This document shows positions 33,850 to 43,798 of a DNA stretch of 64,000 nt, piece by piece. Both the position numbers and the translations under genes were made by a program. The notes below the pieces were generated by a model. The model was not told where the DNA came from. It did not search any database and saw only the letters and a program-made list of their open reading frames with translations. Each line of letters begins with the position of its first letter. Positions within the stretch are counted from its first letter, which is position 1. Source of the stretch: Pyricularia pennisetigena (lineage: Eukaryota > Ascomycota > Sordariomycetes > Magnaporthales > Pyriculariaceae); contig NW_021940925.1 of NCBI RefSeq assembly GCF_004337985.1, forward strand, positions 372,001 through 436,000, in the 5' to 3' direction.

Positions 33850-34207
33850 GCGATGTTCGCCCATCGCTATGGTGCGCCAAATCGAGAAACCAGAACCTAT
33901 TAGAACAACCAAATATATGCAAAATCCGCTTTCGCAGGCCAAATCGCTACGTTTGGTTAACGCAATAAACGCGTCGCGTATTGCAAATTAAATAAAAAAG
34001 TGTCGGTACGTATCTGCTAGTACGTGCAGCAAAATCTACGAAACCATCAGCATTGCGCAGCGGTTGCTGCTGAGTAAGGGCGCTAACAGCATGAAATGGG
34101 GCGATAATTGAAATAGAGGGGTGCGAACACTCTACAAATTGAGCAAATTGAGCAAGGTGCATAGGATTTAAAAATGGAAAAACGAAAAGTATGGCTGGGA
34201 GCCCCAC
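33850..34207 (-). repeat. HNH-gene leader, dispersed repeat copy B
   Basis: Inverted relative to 19888-20299 and about 14 kb away. Shared blocks include CCCAGCCA, AAATCCTATGCACCTTGCTC and CAACCGCTGCGCAATGCTGA-type sequence, then AATACGCGACGCG. Transitions dominate and this copy is more AT-rich. The HNH coding part is not recognisable beyond it. Confidence 0.6.
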
Positions 34208-34463
34208 TTCATTAGCGTGAAATAAACTGATTAAACCTCGTCCAATTTTTTGGACTAAGAGCTTATACTAAAACCTTAAACGCTTTTATAATGTAATTAA
34301 GGGAATCTTTAACAAGTTTTCGAATATGCCACCAGTTTTTCAGCAATAACGTACTATTTCTGCGGATGGATGCCATTTGTCCCAAACCAGTGTTCGTGTT
34401 TTTAATAAAACTAAATCATTTAGGGTCACATTGTACAAAAATCGAAACGACGGTTGTGATATA

Positions 34464-36321
34464 ACGTTGGGCTCCACATCTCCGACCCCCCTAAAGTCCG
34501 GCCCCCTTGAAAAATGTAACGACGAAATACCCCTTTTATAAACCGATTTAAATGTAAACCTATCAACGCACAATAATACAATCATTGTCAGGCTCTCCCG
34601 GTTCGCTAACCTCTTCTCCATCGTTCAAATCCTCTAAACAGTCCCTATTATTTTCCTGTGCTTCATAAACGTTTTTTTTGCTGACCAAAAGCTCGTTGGG
34701 ATCCGGAATTACCCTTTTCCTTTTGACCGGCCGTACCGCCTCCAATTTTGCTTTTAACAAACTGATTTTTTGCTGAGCTTCAGCCAATAAGATATCCTTG
34801 GTTTCGAAGCTTTTTTGGACTTTTGCAAACAAAAGCCGTGAAGTGGCGTTACTTTTTTCGGACCGGGAAATTTCCTGTAGTTGAAGTCGAATATCTCGGG
34901 TCGTTTTAGGGGTTTTCCAAATAAGTAAAGATTGGTCGTTAATTTTTTGGTTTGGGCTTTCCGGTGTTTTATCCCTTTGGAAGCCGTTATTTCTACCTTT
35001 TTCGACGTTGGCGTTGCTATTTTCTAATAAAAACGGGTTTAAAAGTGGTTTTGCCAAGTTCACCGGCCATAACCCCGTCGTACGCCAACCAGATTGAATG
35101 GTTTTTGCTATAAATGCTTTTGATCTGGCTTTTCGATAGCAAAGTAGAAAGTTTCGTTTCCCAACAACCGTTGAACAGCAAAACTGGTTTACAAATCCCA
35201 GGTGACGTCGATAAGCTTCCTTTAACGGCCCAAAAACCGATAAATCCAACGGTTGAAGAACGTGCGACGAATGAGGAGGTAAATATAAAAGCTGAATATT
35301 ATTTTGGAGGCAAACAAGCATAAACTCGTCGCTGACGTGTGATCCGTGGCCGTCGAGAACTAATAAACGCTTTTCAGGAGTTAAAGGTTGGGTATTTGGA
35401 ATAAACACCTTTTTTAACCATTCGATACCTGTTTCATTATTTGTCCACCCGTTTTCTGTTGCATGAAATTGCCAGGTATCGAAAGGACTTAAATCAGCTG
35501 GAAACCATTGTTGCTGTACGTTTTTCCCCTTAAATATAACGAGGGGAGGTATAACAGCCCCCGTAGCTGATACACATTCGATTATGCTCGTCCAACCCCG
35601 CGTTCCAGGCTCTTTTCGCTGTAATGGCCGGATTTTATTACGCCCTAACACCAGGCCATTAGATCCTTTGCCTTCCATTATACCTGTTTCGTCCATATTC
35701 CAACGGTTGGCCGGTTTTATAGTATCGATAACGGGATTTTTCAAATAGGACCACCAAGATTTAATTACCTCGGTTGTAGCCCCATTAACCCGGGCATTTT
35801 CTATTCGCCGGGGCCTTTGGGTTTTCAAAATTGGATATCGGGCTATAAAACGGCTAACCCAATGTTTCCCAAGGCTTTTTCTTTCTCCGGCGGCCTGAAG
35901 AATTCGTTCCGCAAAATAGCGTAGTTCTTGATGCGTTGGCGGAAGGCCTAACGCGGCCTGCGCAAGTACCCAATCTGCCAAATAGGTCTCCTGCTCCTGT
36001 GAAAGCCTTTGACAAAATCTTTTCGCTTGTTGAATTGACTGGGCCCCCTTTAAACGATCGTGAAGGGTACTCCGAGGAATACCCCATTTTTGCGAGGTTT
36101 TGTGAACTGATTTGCCATTTCTTATGTCAGAAATGGCAGCAAGAAGCTGATTTTCAGTGTACTGTTTCATTGGAAAGTTTGGAGCAAGAATCTTCAAAAT
36201 GCAAGTTCTAAAGTGAAAAGTTCGTCTAGATATTTATAAAATAAAACAAAGGGTTGACGTGGCTGAGTAGATATTTTTAGGGGCCGGACTTTAGGGGGGT
36301 CGGAGATGTGGAGCCCAACGT
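34464..36321 (-). mobile_element. Intact Fot1/pogo transposon, copy A
   Basis: 1,858 bases with perfect 42-bp TIRs (start ACGTTGGGCTCCACATCTCC) and TA on both sides (34462-34463 and 36322-36323). Encodes one uninterrupted transposase on the minus strand. Copy B at 41073-42930 has the same length and orientation; the only difference I noticed is G at 36220 versus A at 42829, outside the coding frame. No RIP changes are visible. Confidence 0.96.
34563..36170 (-). CDS. pogo (Fot1-type) DDE transposase, intact, 535 aa
   Basis: Cut-and-paste transposase of the nucleus. From the first true ATG (36170; an in-frame upstream extension begins with TTG): psq-type helix-turn-helix at residues 2-42 (KTSQKWGIPRSTLHDRLKG), CENP-B/Tc5-type second DNA-binding domain about 55-120 (LADWVLAQAALGLPPTHQEL, HWVSRFIARYPILKTQRPRR), then the DDE core: MDETG with D160, LLVLDGHGSHVSDEF with D273, LQPLDLSVFGPLK with D309. 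The 35-residue spacing between the last two is the Fot1 pattern. C-terminal helical region (LLAEAQQKISLLKAKLEAV) followed by a basic nuclear-import-like RPVKRKR. All catalytic residues are present, so it is probably active and can also mobilise defective copies sharing its TIRs. Confidence 0.95.
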   Translation of the reverse strand: MKQYTENQLLAAISDIRNGKSVHKTSQKWGIPRSTLHDRLKGAQSIQQAKRFCQRLSQEQETYLADWVLAQAALGLPPTHQELRYFAERILQAAGERKSLGKHWVSRFIARYPILKTQRPRRIENARVNGATTEVIKSWWSYLKNPVIDTIKPANRWNMDETGIMEGKGSNGLVLGRNKIRPLQRKEPGTRGWTSIIECVSATGAVIPPLVIFKGKNVQQQWFPADLSPFDTWQFHATENGWTNNETGIEWLKKVFIPNTQPLTPEKRLLVLDGHGSHVSDEFMLVCLQNNIQLLYLPPHSSHVLQPLDLSVFGPLKEAYRRHLGFVNQFCCSTVVGKRNFLLCYRKARSKAFIAKTIQSGWRTTGLWPVNLAKPLLNPFLLENSNANVEKGRNNGFQRDKTPESPNQKINDQSLLIWKTPKTTRDIRLQLQEISRSEKSNATSRLLFAKVQKSFETKDILLAEAQQKISLLKAKLEAVRPVKRKRVIPDPNELLVSKKNVYEAQENNRDCLEDLNDGEEVSEPGEPDNDCIIVR

Positions 36322-36323
36322 TA

Positions 36324-37142
36324 AGCAGCTCTCCATTTAACTATTGCAAAGACTTGGAAGTAACCAGCAAATAGAAATAGGATTTAAAATCGTAGATCAC
36401 CGGAAAAAATTAGAACCAAGCGGTGCACATATTGGTAGGCAGCCCAAGCGAGGAAGACTATCTTAACTTTTTCTCTAATAAATATTGTCTCGTATGGGAT
36501 AGAAACATCCCAATGTACATTTCATTTGGAGGGTTTACTATTAATTTTAAACGGCGGAAATCAAATTGCTGATCAGCGGCTAAGGCGTTTAGGGTTTCCT
36601 TCCATAATATTTGCATTAAACGAAAAAAGAAAAGTGGTATTAGAACAGTTAACCAGGTATTATGTGCAATATGGAACTATTTTGCTGTTTGTAAACCAAA
36701 CATTTAGCCAGCCATCCATAAAATTTAAAATTCCGTAATACTTTAAAGCTTTTTAGACACCTAAGCTTAACTAATCCGCTGTGGAGATGAAATCAGCTTC
36801 TTATGCACACGCGTCCGTAACAAAGAATTCCGAATCGCAATTTTTGGATGAACAATCTAAAACCTGTTCGACCTTAGTCGTTACCACAGCCATAACCGAC
36901 TTTTTAGAGTGGTATGGCCTAATACTTGGCATAATTGATAGTTAAGATTATAGAGGCTACAAAATTATAAGTCATTTTCGAAGTTTAGCGCATTGTAATA
37001 TTTGGTATAACTAACGTGGACTTTATATAAAAGTTTACCAATATAATTCGAGCTTAATGATTGAAAAAGCTATATACTAAAGCACAAAATCACATTAAAT
37101 TTTGAATCATTTACGCAATGGATTGGGTGTCTAACCACGAAT
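36324..37142. other. Unassigned region upstream of the RGG-box relic
   Basis: Several plus-strand frames are interrupted by stops. A 36526-36738 frame is open but has no motif. It may be the N-terminal part of the relic that follows. Confidence 0.4.
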
Positions 37143-37690
37143 TTGGCGACGAGGTATAAAACTGCCTTTTCCCAATGGCAAAATAATCTTTCAACAACTG
37201 CATTAGGGCGAAATCGAAAATTGCAAACCCGAGGCGAATGCGTTGGAATTTTCGCACAAAATCGTTTTTCGTGGGCTGAATATACACTAAATCCCAATTT
37301 ACTTCAACGATTTAAAATTGGATATCCATTTTAATATTCAATGGCAGAGCAAAAGTTCAGTTACACTTATATTCGAAACGACGGAAAATGCAGCTAAGGT
37401 ATTTAACCTTTTCTCCTCGGACGCGGTCGATATATCTTACCTCAAGCCATTTCAATTCGTCCCGGTTAAACCCTTTTTAGGGCTGCAAATACGTTTTACT
37501 AATTCCGATGATCGGAAATTAACTAATCGGATTCGCTGGCCCGGTGGTCGAATAAGGGATTTGTACCATTAAGGTAGGTATGATGGGTTTGAAAAAGGGC
37601 TGGGTGGTCGCGGTGGCCGGGGTCGAGGCCGAGGGGGGCATGGCAGAGGGCATGGAAGGTACAACAGAGTTTATAACAGCTGGTGCTAGT
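37143..37690 (+). pseudogene. Unidentified protein with C-terminal RGG box, broken
   Basis: Two frames joined by a shift near 37320 and one TAA (37570-37572) spell a coherent protein: FSQWQNNLSTTALGRNRKLQ, SSVTLIFETTENAAKVFNLF, SSDAVDISYLKPFQFVPVKP, LGLQIRFTNSDDRKLTNRI, GRIRDLYH, then a Gly/Arg tail GGRGGRGRGRGGHGRGHGRY ending NRVYNSWC. The RGG tail suggests nucleic-acid binding in the ancestor. The body has alternating beta-like hydrophobics, but I cannot assign it. It may belong to a mobile element. Confidence 0.5.
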
Positions 37691-37801
37691 TATCTGGTTT
37701 GTTTACACTGTTGAACGCTGGTATAACGGTTTTGCTCCAATCCACTAATATAATTAAATGCCAGGCGTCTCGATTTAACTAAAAAAGTCATCACAAAAGA
37801 T

Positions 37802-38587
37802 GTGCCGCACCAATGCACATTCACACTCCCATACAATTCCCAGATGCTTGAAAAATATATTTACCGGCCCAGCACATGCCCTACCGGGCTTGCTCCAAAC
37901 TCTGCCATCGCGAACCAAGCCGAATGCCCGTCTCACCTGTCGGTAGAGGAATATAAGGGTCTGTGCTCGATTCCTTCGGGCCACATTATTCAGTGGCAAA
38001 ACATTCTCCTGCAGCTGGCGATACCCATCGTTAACTCTCGAAGAGAGGAGACGGGCTTGATCGTGTTACAGGCCATGCATTAAACCGGTCCCTCCAACGA
38101 TGATAAATCGATGCCACTACGGCAGGTTCACTCGGTTCTTGATTGTGCCGAGTTCTGTGCCAAATTGGTGGGCCAGCTTCAGTTAGCCACAAGGCGAATA
38201 AATCAAAACTGGGAGTCCGCCTCCGCCCTGGTTATCTTTGTATCTGTGGCCACCCGAGTGCTTTCGCTTTGTAGCTGTACGCATGTCCAGATTTCTTATC
38301 TTGAGTTTCTTACTGAGGCCCGCAAAACTGCTTTTGCATGGGTGGGAATAGTCCGGGGCAAAGAATCGTTGGCGACATCTCAAGAGTCCCAGCTGGAACT
38401 CAAAGCCATTATATCGGCCGAGATCGCTCTGATATGCACCGCGACATTCGATGTTGAGGAGCCACATTTTTCACGCATGCTGAGACCAAAAGAGCACATC
38501 AATCTTAATTCAGTCCTGCATAGATGTCCAGGAGTGTTTGGTACCAATGATTTGCTGGAACGCATATCTGCTGTTGATATTGAATAG
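37802..38587 (+). pseudogene. DUF3638-type large protein, internal fragment
   Basis: Encodes a segment known from very large fungal DUF3638-containing proteins: STCPTGLAPNSAIANQAECP, HLSVEEYKGLCSIPSGHIIQ, WQNILLQLAIPIVNS, then across a stop RQVHSVLDCAEFCAKLVGQL, QNWESASALVIFVSVATRVL, IALICTATFDVEEPHFSRML. Family proteins are thousands of residues long; only about 260 remain, with stops at 38080 and 38585. Composition is close to host genes, so this is a recent fragment rather than a RIPed copy. Confidence 0.72.
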
Positions 38588-38924
38588 GAGTAGTGTAGCT
38601 GGTAAACTTAAACGAGTCAACACTAAACACGTTGCAGTCCCTCTCCCAAGCACTGAAATCGGCGGGTTGTCCTGCTGTATAATACCCAGCGCACCCTCAG
38701 TTTGCGGCGCAGCTACTAAGGCCCATTTTGGGGTCGTCGGCCAAAATTGCCTCGACCCGGCCCGGGACGGTTGTGCCATACCAGTTAGAGTGATGAGTGA
38801 TCGTCTGAATTCAAGGTTGATATGATTTTCCCCATACATGTCCCCTAGACACCCTCCCGCCCATAGCTAAAATTACATGCTTGAAAGGAAAAGTGTGGAA
38901 AACATTCCCCTATAAGCCAAATCA

Positions 38925-40629
38925 CTATTCAACCGATACGAGGCCGTCGTTCTCCACCACCCTGTGTACCCATGGGTGATGCCATGCAGAGCCAGGATAG
39001 AGACGCTCCTCTGGGTCCCAATGGAGAATCTTCCGCATGAAATCCAGGAACATAACCTTAGCCTTGCCTTCGAGTGATTTGGGGCAAATGGCCTCGAGAG
39101 TGTGGGTGGGCGGGGGAAGGGGAATAGGACCCTTCCATTTGCCGTCCGAATTCCAGTATTTGAGCACCTTTTCGCTTTTTTTGAGAAAGCTTAAAGGTGG
39201 CGGACCAAGGAGGCCTACCATTAAGGATAAATGGCGAGCTTCGTCCAGATCTGTGCCATTATAATGGCCGAACAAGCTTTTGGTACTGAGCATCCGCCAT
39301 ATCTGATGTGAGGTAGCAGTAGGCGTTAGAAAGTTGTTAAAATAAGATATCGGCAAATTTGACGGAGGGGGGCAAGAAAAGGGAAAACCACAGCTTACCG
39401 TGAGCCCAAGACACCACATGTCCACTGGGTAACTCCACGGCATATCAAGAATCACCTCGGGTGGGCGATAATGCTCCGGCATATGGGGAAGCCCGCGCTG
39501 TGACTCGTCGTCATTTGTACATATTCGGGCGCTGCTAAAATCACACAGGACCGGGGGATTATCCCCATTCAATAAATATTGCGTAACATGTATGATGCGG
39601 CCGTCTGTTGCAAGTTTCCTCGGCGTTGGTTTTACAAGCTCAGTTTTTTCAAACTGATCGAGGATAGATTCGTTGGAAAGCGTCAAAAGAAGGTTCCCCG
39701 AATGAACATCTTGACAAATTTTGTTAATTCTTACAGGACTTTAAAATGGAGATCGTATGCTGCGGCATAACATCGGGATCTTTGAGACAATTTGGGCTAG
39801 GATGGGATATTACTTACCACAGTGGATTAGATTTGCGTCGAAGTGCAGGAACTCGAGAGCTGATAAGACGGCCTTGGTTACAAGTACAGCGTTCAATTCG
39901 GGGAAAACGCCGCTGGGGATATAGCTTTGCATTGCTCTCACACTGAGACCAAGAGGCCGGAGGACAAACACTTCGTGGGCGCCATCTTGTCCTTGGATAG
40001 TGAAATGTTCCTCTGGGAATCTTATATATCGACGACCAGGGTGATCTATCTTTTTTTCGACTCCCTGAATGTGCCGAAAGCATTCGAGTTCCAGGTTATG
40101 CCCGATACTGTGGCGCCGGATATACACCTTCAGCACGACGTGGCGGTGATCGCTGGTAGGTGAAAAAAGGTTTTTGGTGTCAGCAAATCGTATATAACGG
40201 GTATATAGGGTCGGGTTGGATTAGATTTTACACCAGGTCTTTGCATAGCCACGTAGTTGAAGTTGATCCGAAGCCAAACTTTGCGATGGCTTGATATCGG
40301 TTGTAAAGCACATCGCCGATCTGGACTGGATAGAATAAAGTGGGATCGTAATACGGCAATGTCTCCTCTTCCATGTCGACGGATGGATCCAGTTCTTCAA
40401 AGCCACTGATTGGGAATTTCTGAGGATTCAGGGGGTGCTTGTTGCGGGATGTAGTCAAAGCGTCATGGTCCGACGCGTTACTCGATGATGCCATGGTCGC
40501 TGTGAAGCATGCAGACGACAACAGAGGTAAAAAACTTCTGCGAGGGGCGTGGCGACCAGACAAGTAGCGACAGATCAGGGAATGGGTTTGTACAAGCTGA
40601 GCCGGCCTAGAAAGCCTCGTTGGTAGCAT
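38925..40629 (-). CDS. SRPK-like serine/threonine protein kinase, 4 exons
   Basis: Predicted 473-residue kinase. Exons on the minus strand: 40629-40232, 40152-39818, 39709-39399, 39302-38925; introns of 79, 108 and 96 bases are GT-AG and the joined frame is open (1,422 bases). Motifs: Gly loop FGFGSTSTTWLC (about 118-129), VAIK-type lysine in LKVYIRR (K141), catalytic loop HCDVHSGNLLL (D245, N250), metal-binding triplet DFS in place of DFG (301-303), PEHYRPPEVIL, DMWCLGLTIW, LLGPPPLSFL and a C-terminal HPWV. The order fits fungal SRPK-like kinases, some of which phosphorylate SR splicing factors. The start is uncertain: ATGs at 40653, 40629 and 40494 are in frame; the 40629 start gives an Arg-rich, acid-poor leader that could be a mitochondrial presequence. 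It appears intact and sits between two pogo copies. Confidence 0.85.
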
Positions 40630-41072
40630 CTTGATGAGGGAGGCTTTGGTCATGTTGTAGGAGTGATGAAATGGGCTGGCTTGGATGAAGAGCGACGAGG
40701 GGGATTTGCAAGTTGTCACGGGATTTAGAGGATCGATTTTCCCCACCATGGACCCATAATTATGTGGTTGCGTTGCCATGCAACCATGCAAACCATTTTC
40801 AGCGTGGCGTGGCTTGGTTTTCCCCACCTGTGGTGCATGTAGTGCCCGGTTCAACAGTGTAATCTTTCTTGTCCCTTTCGGTGGTCATTGCTACAAGGCG
40901 CAAAGGTGTAAGATTAAGGATGAAGGTGCCGAATCAATCTCTTTGTATACTTGTAACTTCCCGTGGGGTCTGTTCTAGTCACAAAATTCTTGTGCCATCA
41001 CACAGCCGCCAATTCGGAACCGATCCGTGCATGCCCTTCACGATGCATGTTGAAGGCGGCGCGGTAAGCCTA
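40630..41072. other. Upstream region of the kinase gene
   Basis: The kinase frame stays open to 40779 with ATGs at 40749 and 40779, probably 5' leader. The pogo copy B inserted at 41073, about 440 bases upstream of the chosen start, and may now bound the promoter. Confidence 0.5.
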
Positions 41073-42930
41073 ACGTTGGGCTCCACATCTCCGACCCCCC
41101 TAAAGTCCGGCCCCCTTGAAAAATGTAACGACGAAATACCCCTTTTATAAACCGATTTAAATGTAAACCTATCAACGCACAATAATACAATCATTGTCAG
41201 GCTCTCCCGGTTCGCTAACCTCTTCTCCATCGTTCAAATCCTCTAAACAGTCCCTATTATTTTCCTGTGCTTCATAAACGTTTTTTTTGCTGACCAAAAG
41301 CTCGTTGGGATCCGGAATTACCCTTTTCCTTTTGACCGGCCGTACCGCCTCCAATTTTGCTTTTAACAAACTGATTTTTTGCTGAGCTTCAGCCAATAAG
41401 ATATCCTTGGTTTCGAAGCTTTTTTGGACTTTTGCAAACAAAAGCCGTGAAGTGGCGTTACTTTTTTCGGACCGGGAAATTTCCTGTAGTTGAAGTCGAA
41501 TATCTCGGGTCGTTTTAGGGGTTTTCCAAATAAGTAAAGATTGGTCGTTAATTTTTTGGTTTGGGCTTTCCGGTGTTTTATCCCTTTGGAAGCCGTTATT
41601 TCTACCTTTTTCGACGTTGGCGTTGCTATTTTCTAATAAAAACGGGTTTAAAAGTGGTTTTGCCAAGTTCACCGGCCATAACCCCGTCGTACGCCAACCA
41701 GATTGAATGGTTTTTGCTATAAATGCTTTTGATCTGGCTTTTCGATAGCAAAGTAGAAAGTTTCGTTTCCCAACAACCGTTGAACAGCAAAACTGGTTTA
41801 CAAATCCCAGGTGACGTCGATAAGCTTCCTTTAACGGCCCAAAAACCGATAAATCCAACGGTTGAAGAACGTGCGACGAATGAGGAGGTAAATATAAAAG
41901 CTGAATATTATTTTGGAGGCAAACAAGCATAAACTCGTCGCTGACGTGTGATCCGTGGCCGTCGAGAACTAATAAACGCTTTTCAGGAGTTAAAGGTTGG
42001 GTATTTGGAATAAACACCTTTTTTAACCATTCGATACCTGTTTCATTATTTGTCCACCCGTTTTCTGTTGCATGAAATTGCCAGGTATCGAAAGGACTTA
42101 AATCAGCTGGAAACCATTGTTGCTGTACGTTTTTCCCCTTAAATATAACGAGGGGAGGTATAACAGCCCCCGTAGCTGATACACATTCGATTATGCTCGT
42201 CCAACCCCGCGTTCCAGGCTCTTTTCGCTGTAATGGCCGGATTTTATTACGCCCTAACACCAGGCCATTAGATCCTTTGCCTTCCATTATACCTGTTTCG
42301 TCCATATTCCAACGGTTGGCCGGTTTTATAGTATCGATAACGGGATTTTTCAAATAGGACCACCAAGATTTAATTACCTCGGTTGTAGCCCCATTAACCC
42401 GGGCATTTTCTATTCGCCGGGGCCTTTGGGTTTTCAAAATTGGATATCGGGCTATAAAACGGCTAACCCAATGTTTCCCAAGGCTTTTTCTTTCTCCGGC
42501 GGCCTGAAGAATTCGTTCCGCAAAATAGCGTAGTTCTTGATGCGTTGGCGGAAGGCCTAACGCGGCCTGCGCAAGTACCCAATCTGCCAAATAGGTCTCC
42601 TGCTCCTGTGAAAGCCTTTGACAAAATCTTTTCGCTTGTTGAATTGACTGGGCCCCCTTTAAACGATCGTGAAGGGTACTCCGAGGAATACCCCATTTTT
42701 GCGAGGTTTTGTGAACTGATTTGCCATTTCTTATGTCAGAAATGGCAGCAAGAAGCTGATTTTCAGTGTACTGTTTCATTGGAAAGTTTGGAGCAAGAAT
42801 CTTCAAAATGCAAGTTCTAAAGTGAAAAATTCGTCTAGATATTTATAAAATAAAACAAAGGGTTGACGTGGCTGAGTAGATATTTTTAGGGGCCGGACTT
42901 TAGGGGGGTCGGAGATGTGGAGCCCAACGT
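41073..42930 (-). mobile_element. Intact Fot1/pogo transposon, copy B
   Basis: Same 1,858-base element as copy A, with TA at 41071-41072 and 42931-42932, perfect 42-bp TIRs and an uninterrupted transposase. It stands 6,609 bases from copy A in the same orientation. Confidence 0.96.
41172..42779 (-). CDS. pogo (Fot1-type) DDE transposase, intact, 535 aa, second copy
   Basis: Protein identical to that of copy A: psq and CENP-B-type DNA-binding domains, D160/D273/D309 catalytic triad, C-terminal helix and basic motif. True ATG at 42779. Identity at protein and (by inspection) DNA level means the two insertions are very recent relative to each other. Confidence 0.95.
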   Translation of the reverse strand: MKQYTENQLLAAISDIRNGKSVHKTSQKWGIPRSTLHDRLKGAQSIQQAKRFCQRLSQEQETYLADWVLAQAALGLPPTHQELRYFAERILQAAGERKSLGKHWVSRFIARYPILKTQRPRRIENARVNGATTEVIKSWWSYLKNPVIDTIKPANRWNMDETGIMEGKGSNGLVLGRNKIRPLQRKEPGTRGWTSIIECVSATGAVIPPLVIFKGKNVQQQWFPADLSPFDTWQFHATENGWTNNETGIEWLKKVFIPNTQPLTPEKRLLVLDGHGSHVSDEFMLVCLQNNIQLLYLPPHSSHVLQPLDLSVFGPLKEAYRRHLGFVNQFCCSTVVGKRNFLLCYRKARSKAFIAKTIQSGWRTTGLWPVNLAKPLLNPFLLENSNANVEKGRNNGFQRDKTPESPNQKINDQSLLIWKTPKTTRDIRLQLQEISRSEKSNATSRLLFAKVQKSFETKDILLAEAQQKISLLKAKLEAVRPVKRKRVIPDPNELLVSKKNVYEAQENNRDCLEDLNDGEEVSEPGEPDNDCIIVR

Positions 42931-42932
42931 TA

Positions 42933-43130
42933 TCATCAAATGGCCGCTTTTGAGGGTAGCATACTCTTCGACATCCTCTACGTATAAGAGTGTCGTCAGT
43001 TCCGCCCCGGTTTCTACGCAGGAGATTGGTACTCTCCTTGTTCCCAGTCCGCTAATATATTTTATGTTCTCCTGCCGCAGCGTATTCCTGCCTTGCTTAC
43101 TGAATCACCTTTGTCCTAGAAATCGACAAT
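42933..43130. other. Upstream region of the 43131 gene
   Basis: Short region between pogo copy B and the next ATG. It probably holds the promoter, now directly next to the transposon end. No element could be placed. Confidence 0.4.
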
Positions 43131-43798
43131 ATGTCTTCTAAAAGTGCTGGGAAGATGGTCCTCAGGGTCCTTGGCGATACAAGCGTTCACGCTGTCGAAA
43201 AGATGAGTGGCAAACATTGGAAACCCCTCATCGTGGATATGTCGCATGCAGCGAAGGAAACTGTAAGCGCTTGCATATCAGACTTGATACACCTTAACGG
43301 GACTGCCAACGAATTTTACTTACCAGTGATTTTCCACCACAGTTTCCAGAAGCAGATGCCGTTAGATTCCAGTAAGCTCCTTTTGCTTCTCCGTTTTCCT
43401 TGAATTCAGTTAAGCATTTAAATTTAGTATTCTAATTTTAGAACCTATCCAGCGGAAGCAAGGCGCACCAGTCTCACACCAACCCTGATCACTCGAACGT
43501 ACTCAGTTTCTCTGTAACGAATGCGAAGGAGAAAAGGATTGCGAGCGGCCACCTCCACGAGAACGGAAACATCGACTGGGCCGTCGCAAGAGAGAAAGCT
43601 AAAGATAAGGGCAAGCTAAAGACCAAAGGCAAGGGTGGGAGCTCTCGATCCCAGTCCGACCCGAGCCTACAGTGGGAGCTTGATGAAAATGGACAGGTCT
43701 TGTGGTGGGACGGCGAGAACTGGCAGAATGGAGAATGGAACGAAGAAAATAAATCGTGGTATGCGTATTACGACGGAGAGTGGGTTGCCTTGAAGTAG
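43131..43798 (+). CDS. Two-exon protein of unknown function with Trp-rich C-terminus
   Basis: Exon 1 starts at ATG 43131 (SAGKMVLRVLGDTSVHAVEK, DLIHLNGTANEFYLPVIFHH); exon 2 runs 43442-43798 (SKAHQSHTNPDHSNVLSFSV, KEKRIASGHLHENGNIDWAV, then the tail WELDENGQVLWWDGENWQNG, EWNEENKSWYAYYDGEW) and ends in TAG. The acceptor is clear (TTTTAG before 43442). The obvious donor, GTAAGC after GATTCCA near 43374, gives a one-base frame conflict; an in-frame donor GTGATT after TTACCA near 43323 works but drops about 15 conserved-looking residues. So either splicing is unusual or the gene carries a frameshift. Lys-rich middle and aromatic, acidic end; family not recognised. Confidence 0.55.

Noticed and set aside
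36171..36197. Nine-residue N-terminal extension of the pogo transposase
   Set aside because: The upstream codon is TTG; the first ATG at 36170 coincides with the conserved start seen (as ATA) in the related copy at 22917.
35936..36211. Plus-strand ORFs inside the pogo elements (also 35114-35323 and the equivalents at 41723 and 42545)
   Set aside because: Antisense shadows of the intact transposase frame, present only because both copies are identical.
39579..40163. Plus-strand ORFs opposite the kinase
   Set aside because: Antisense frames across exons and introns of a well-supported spliced kinase gene.
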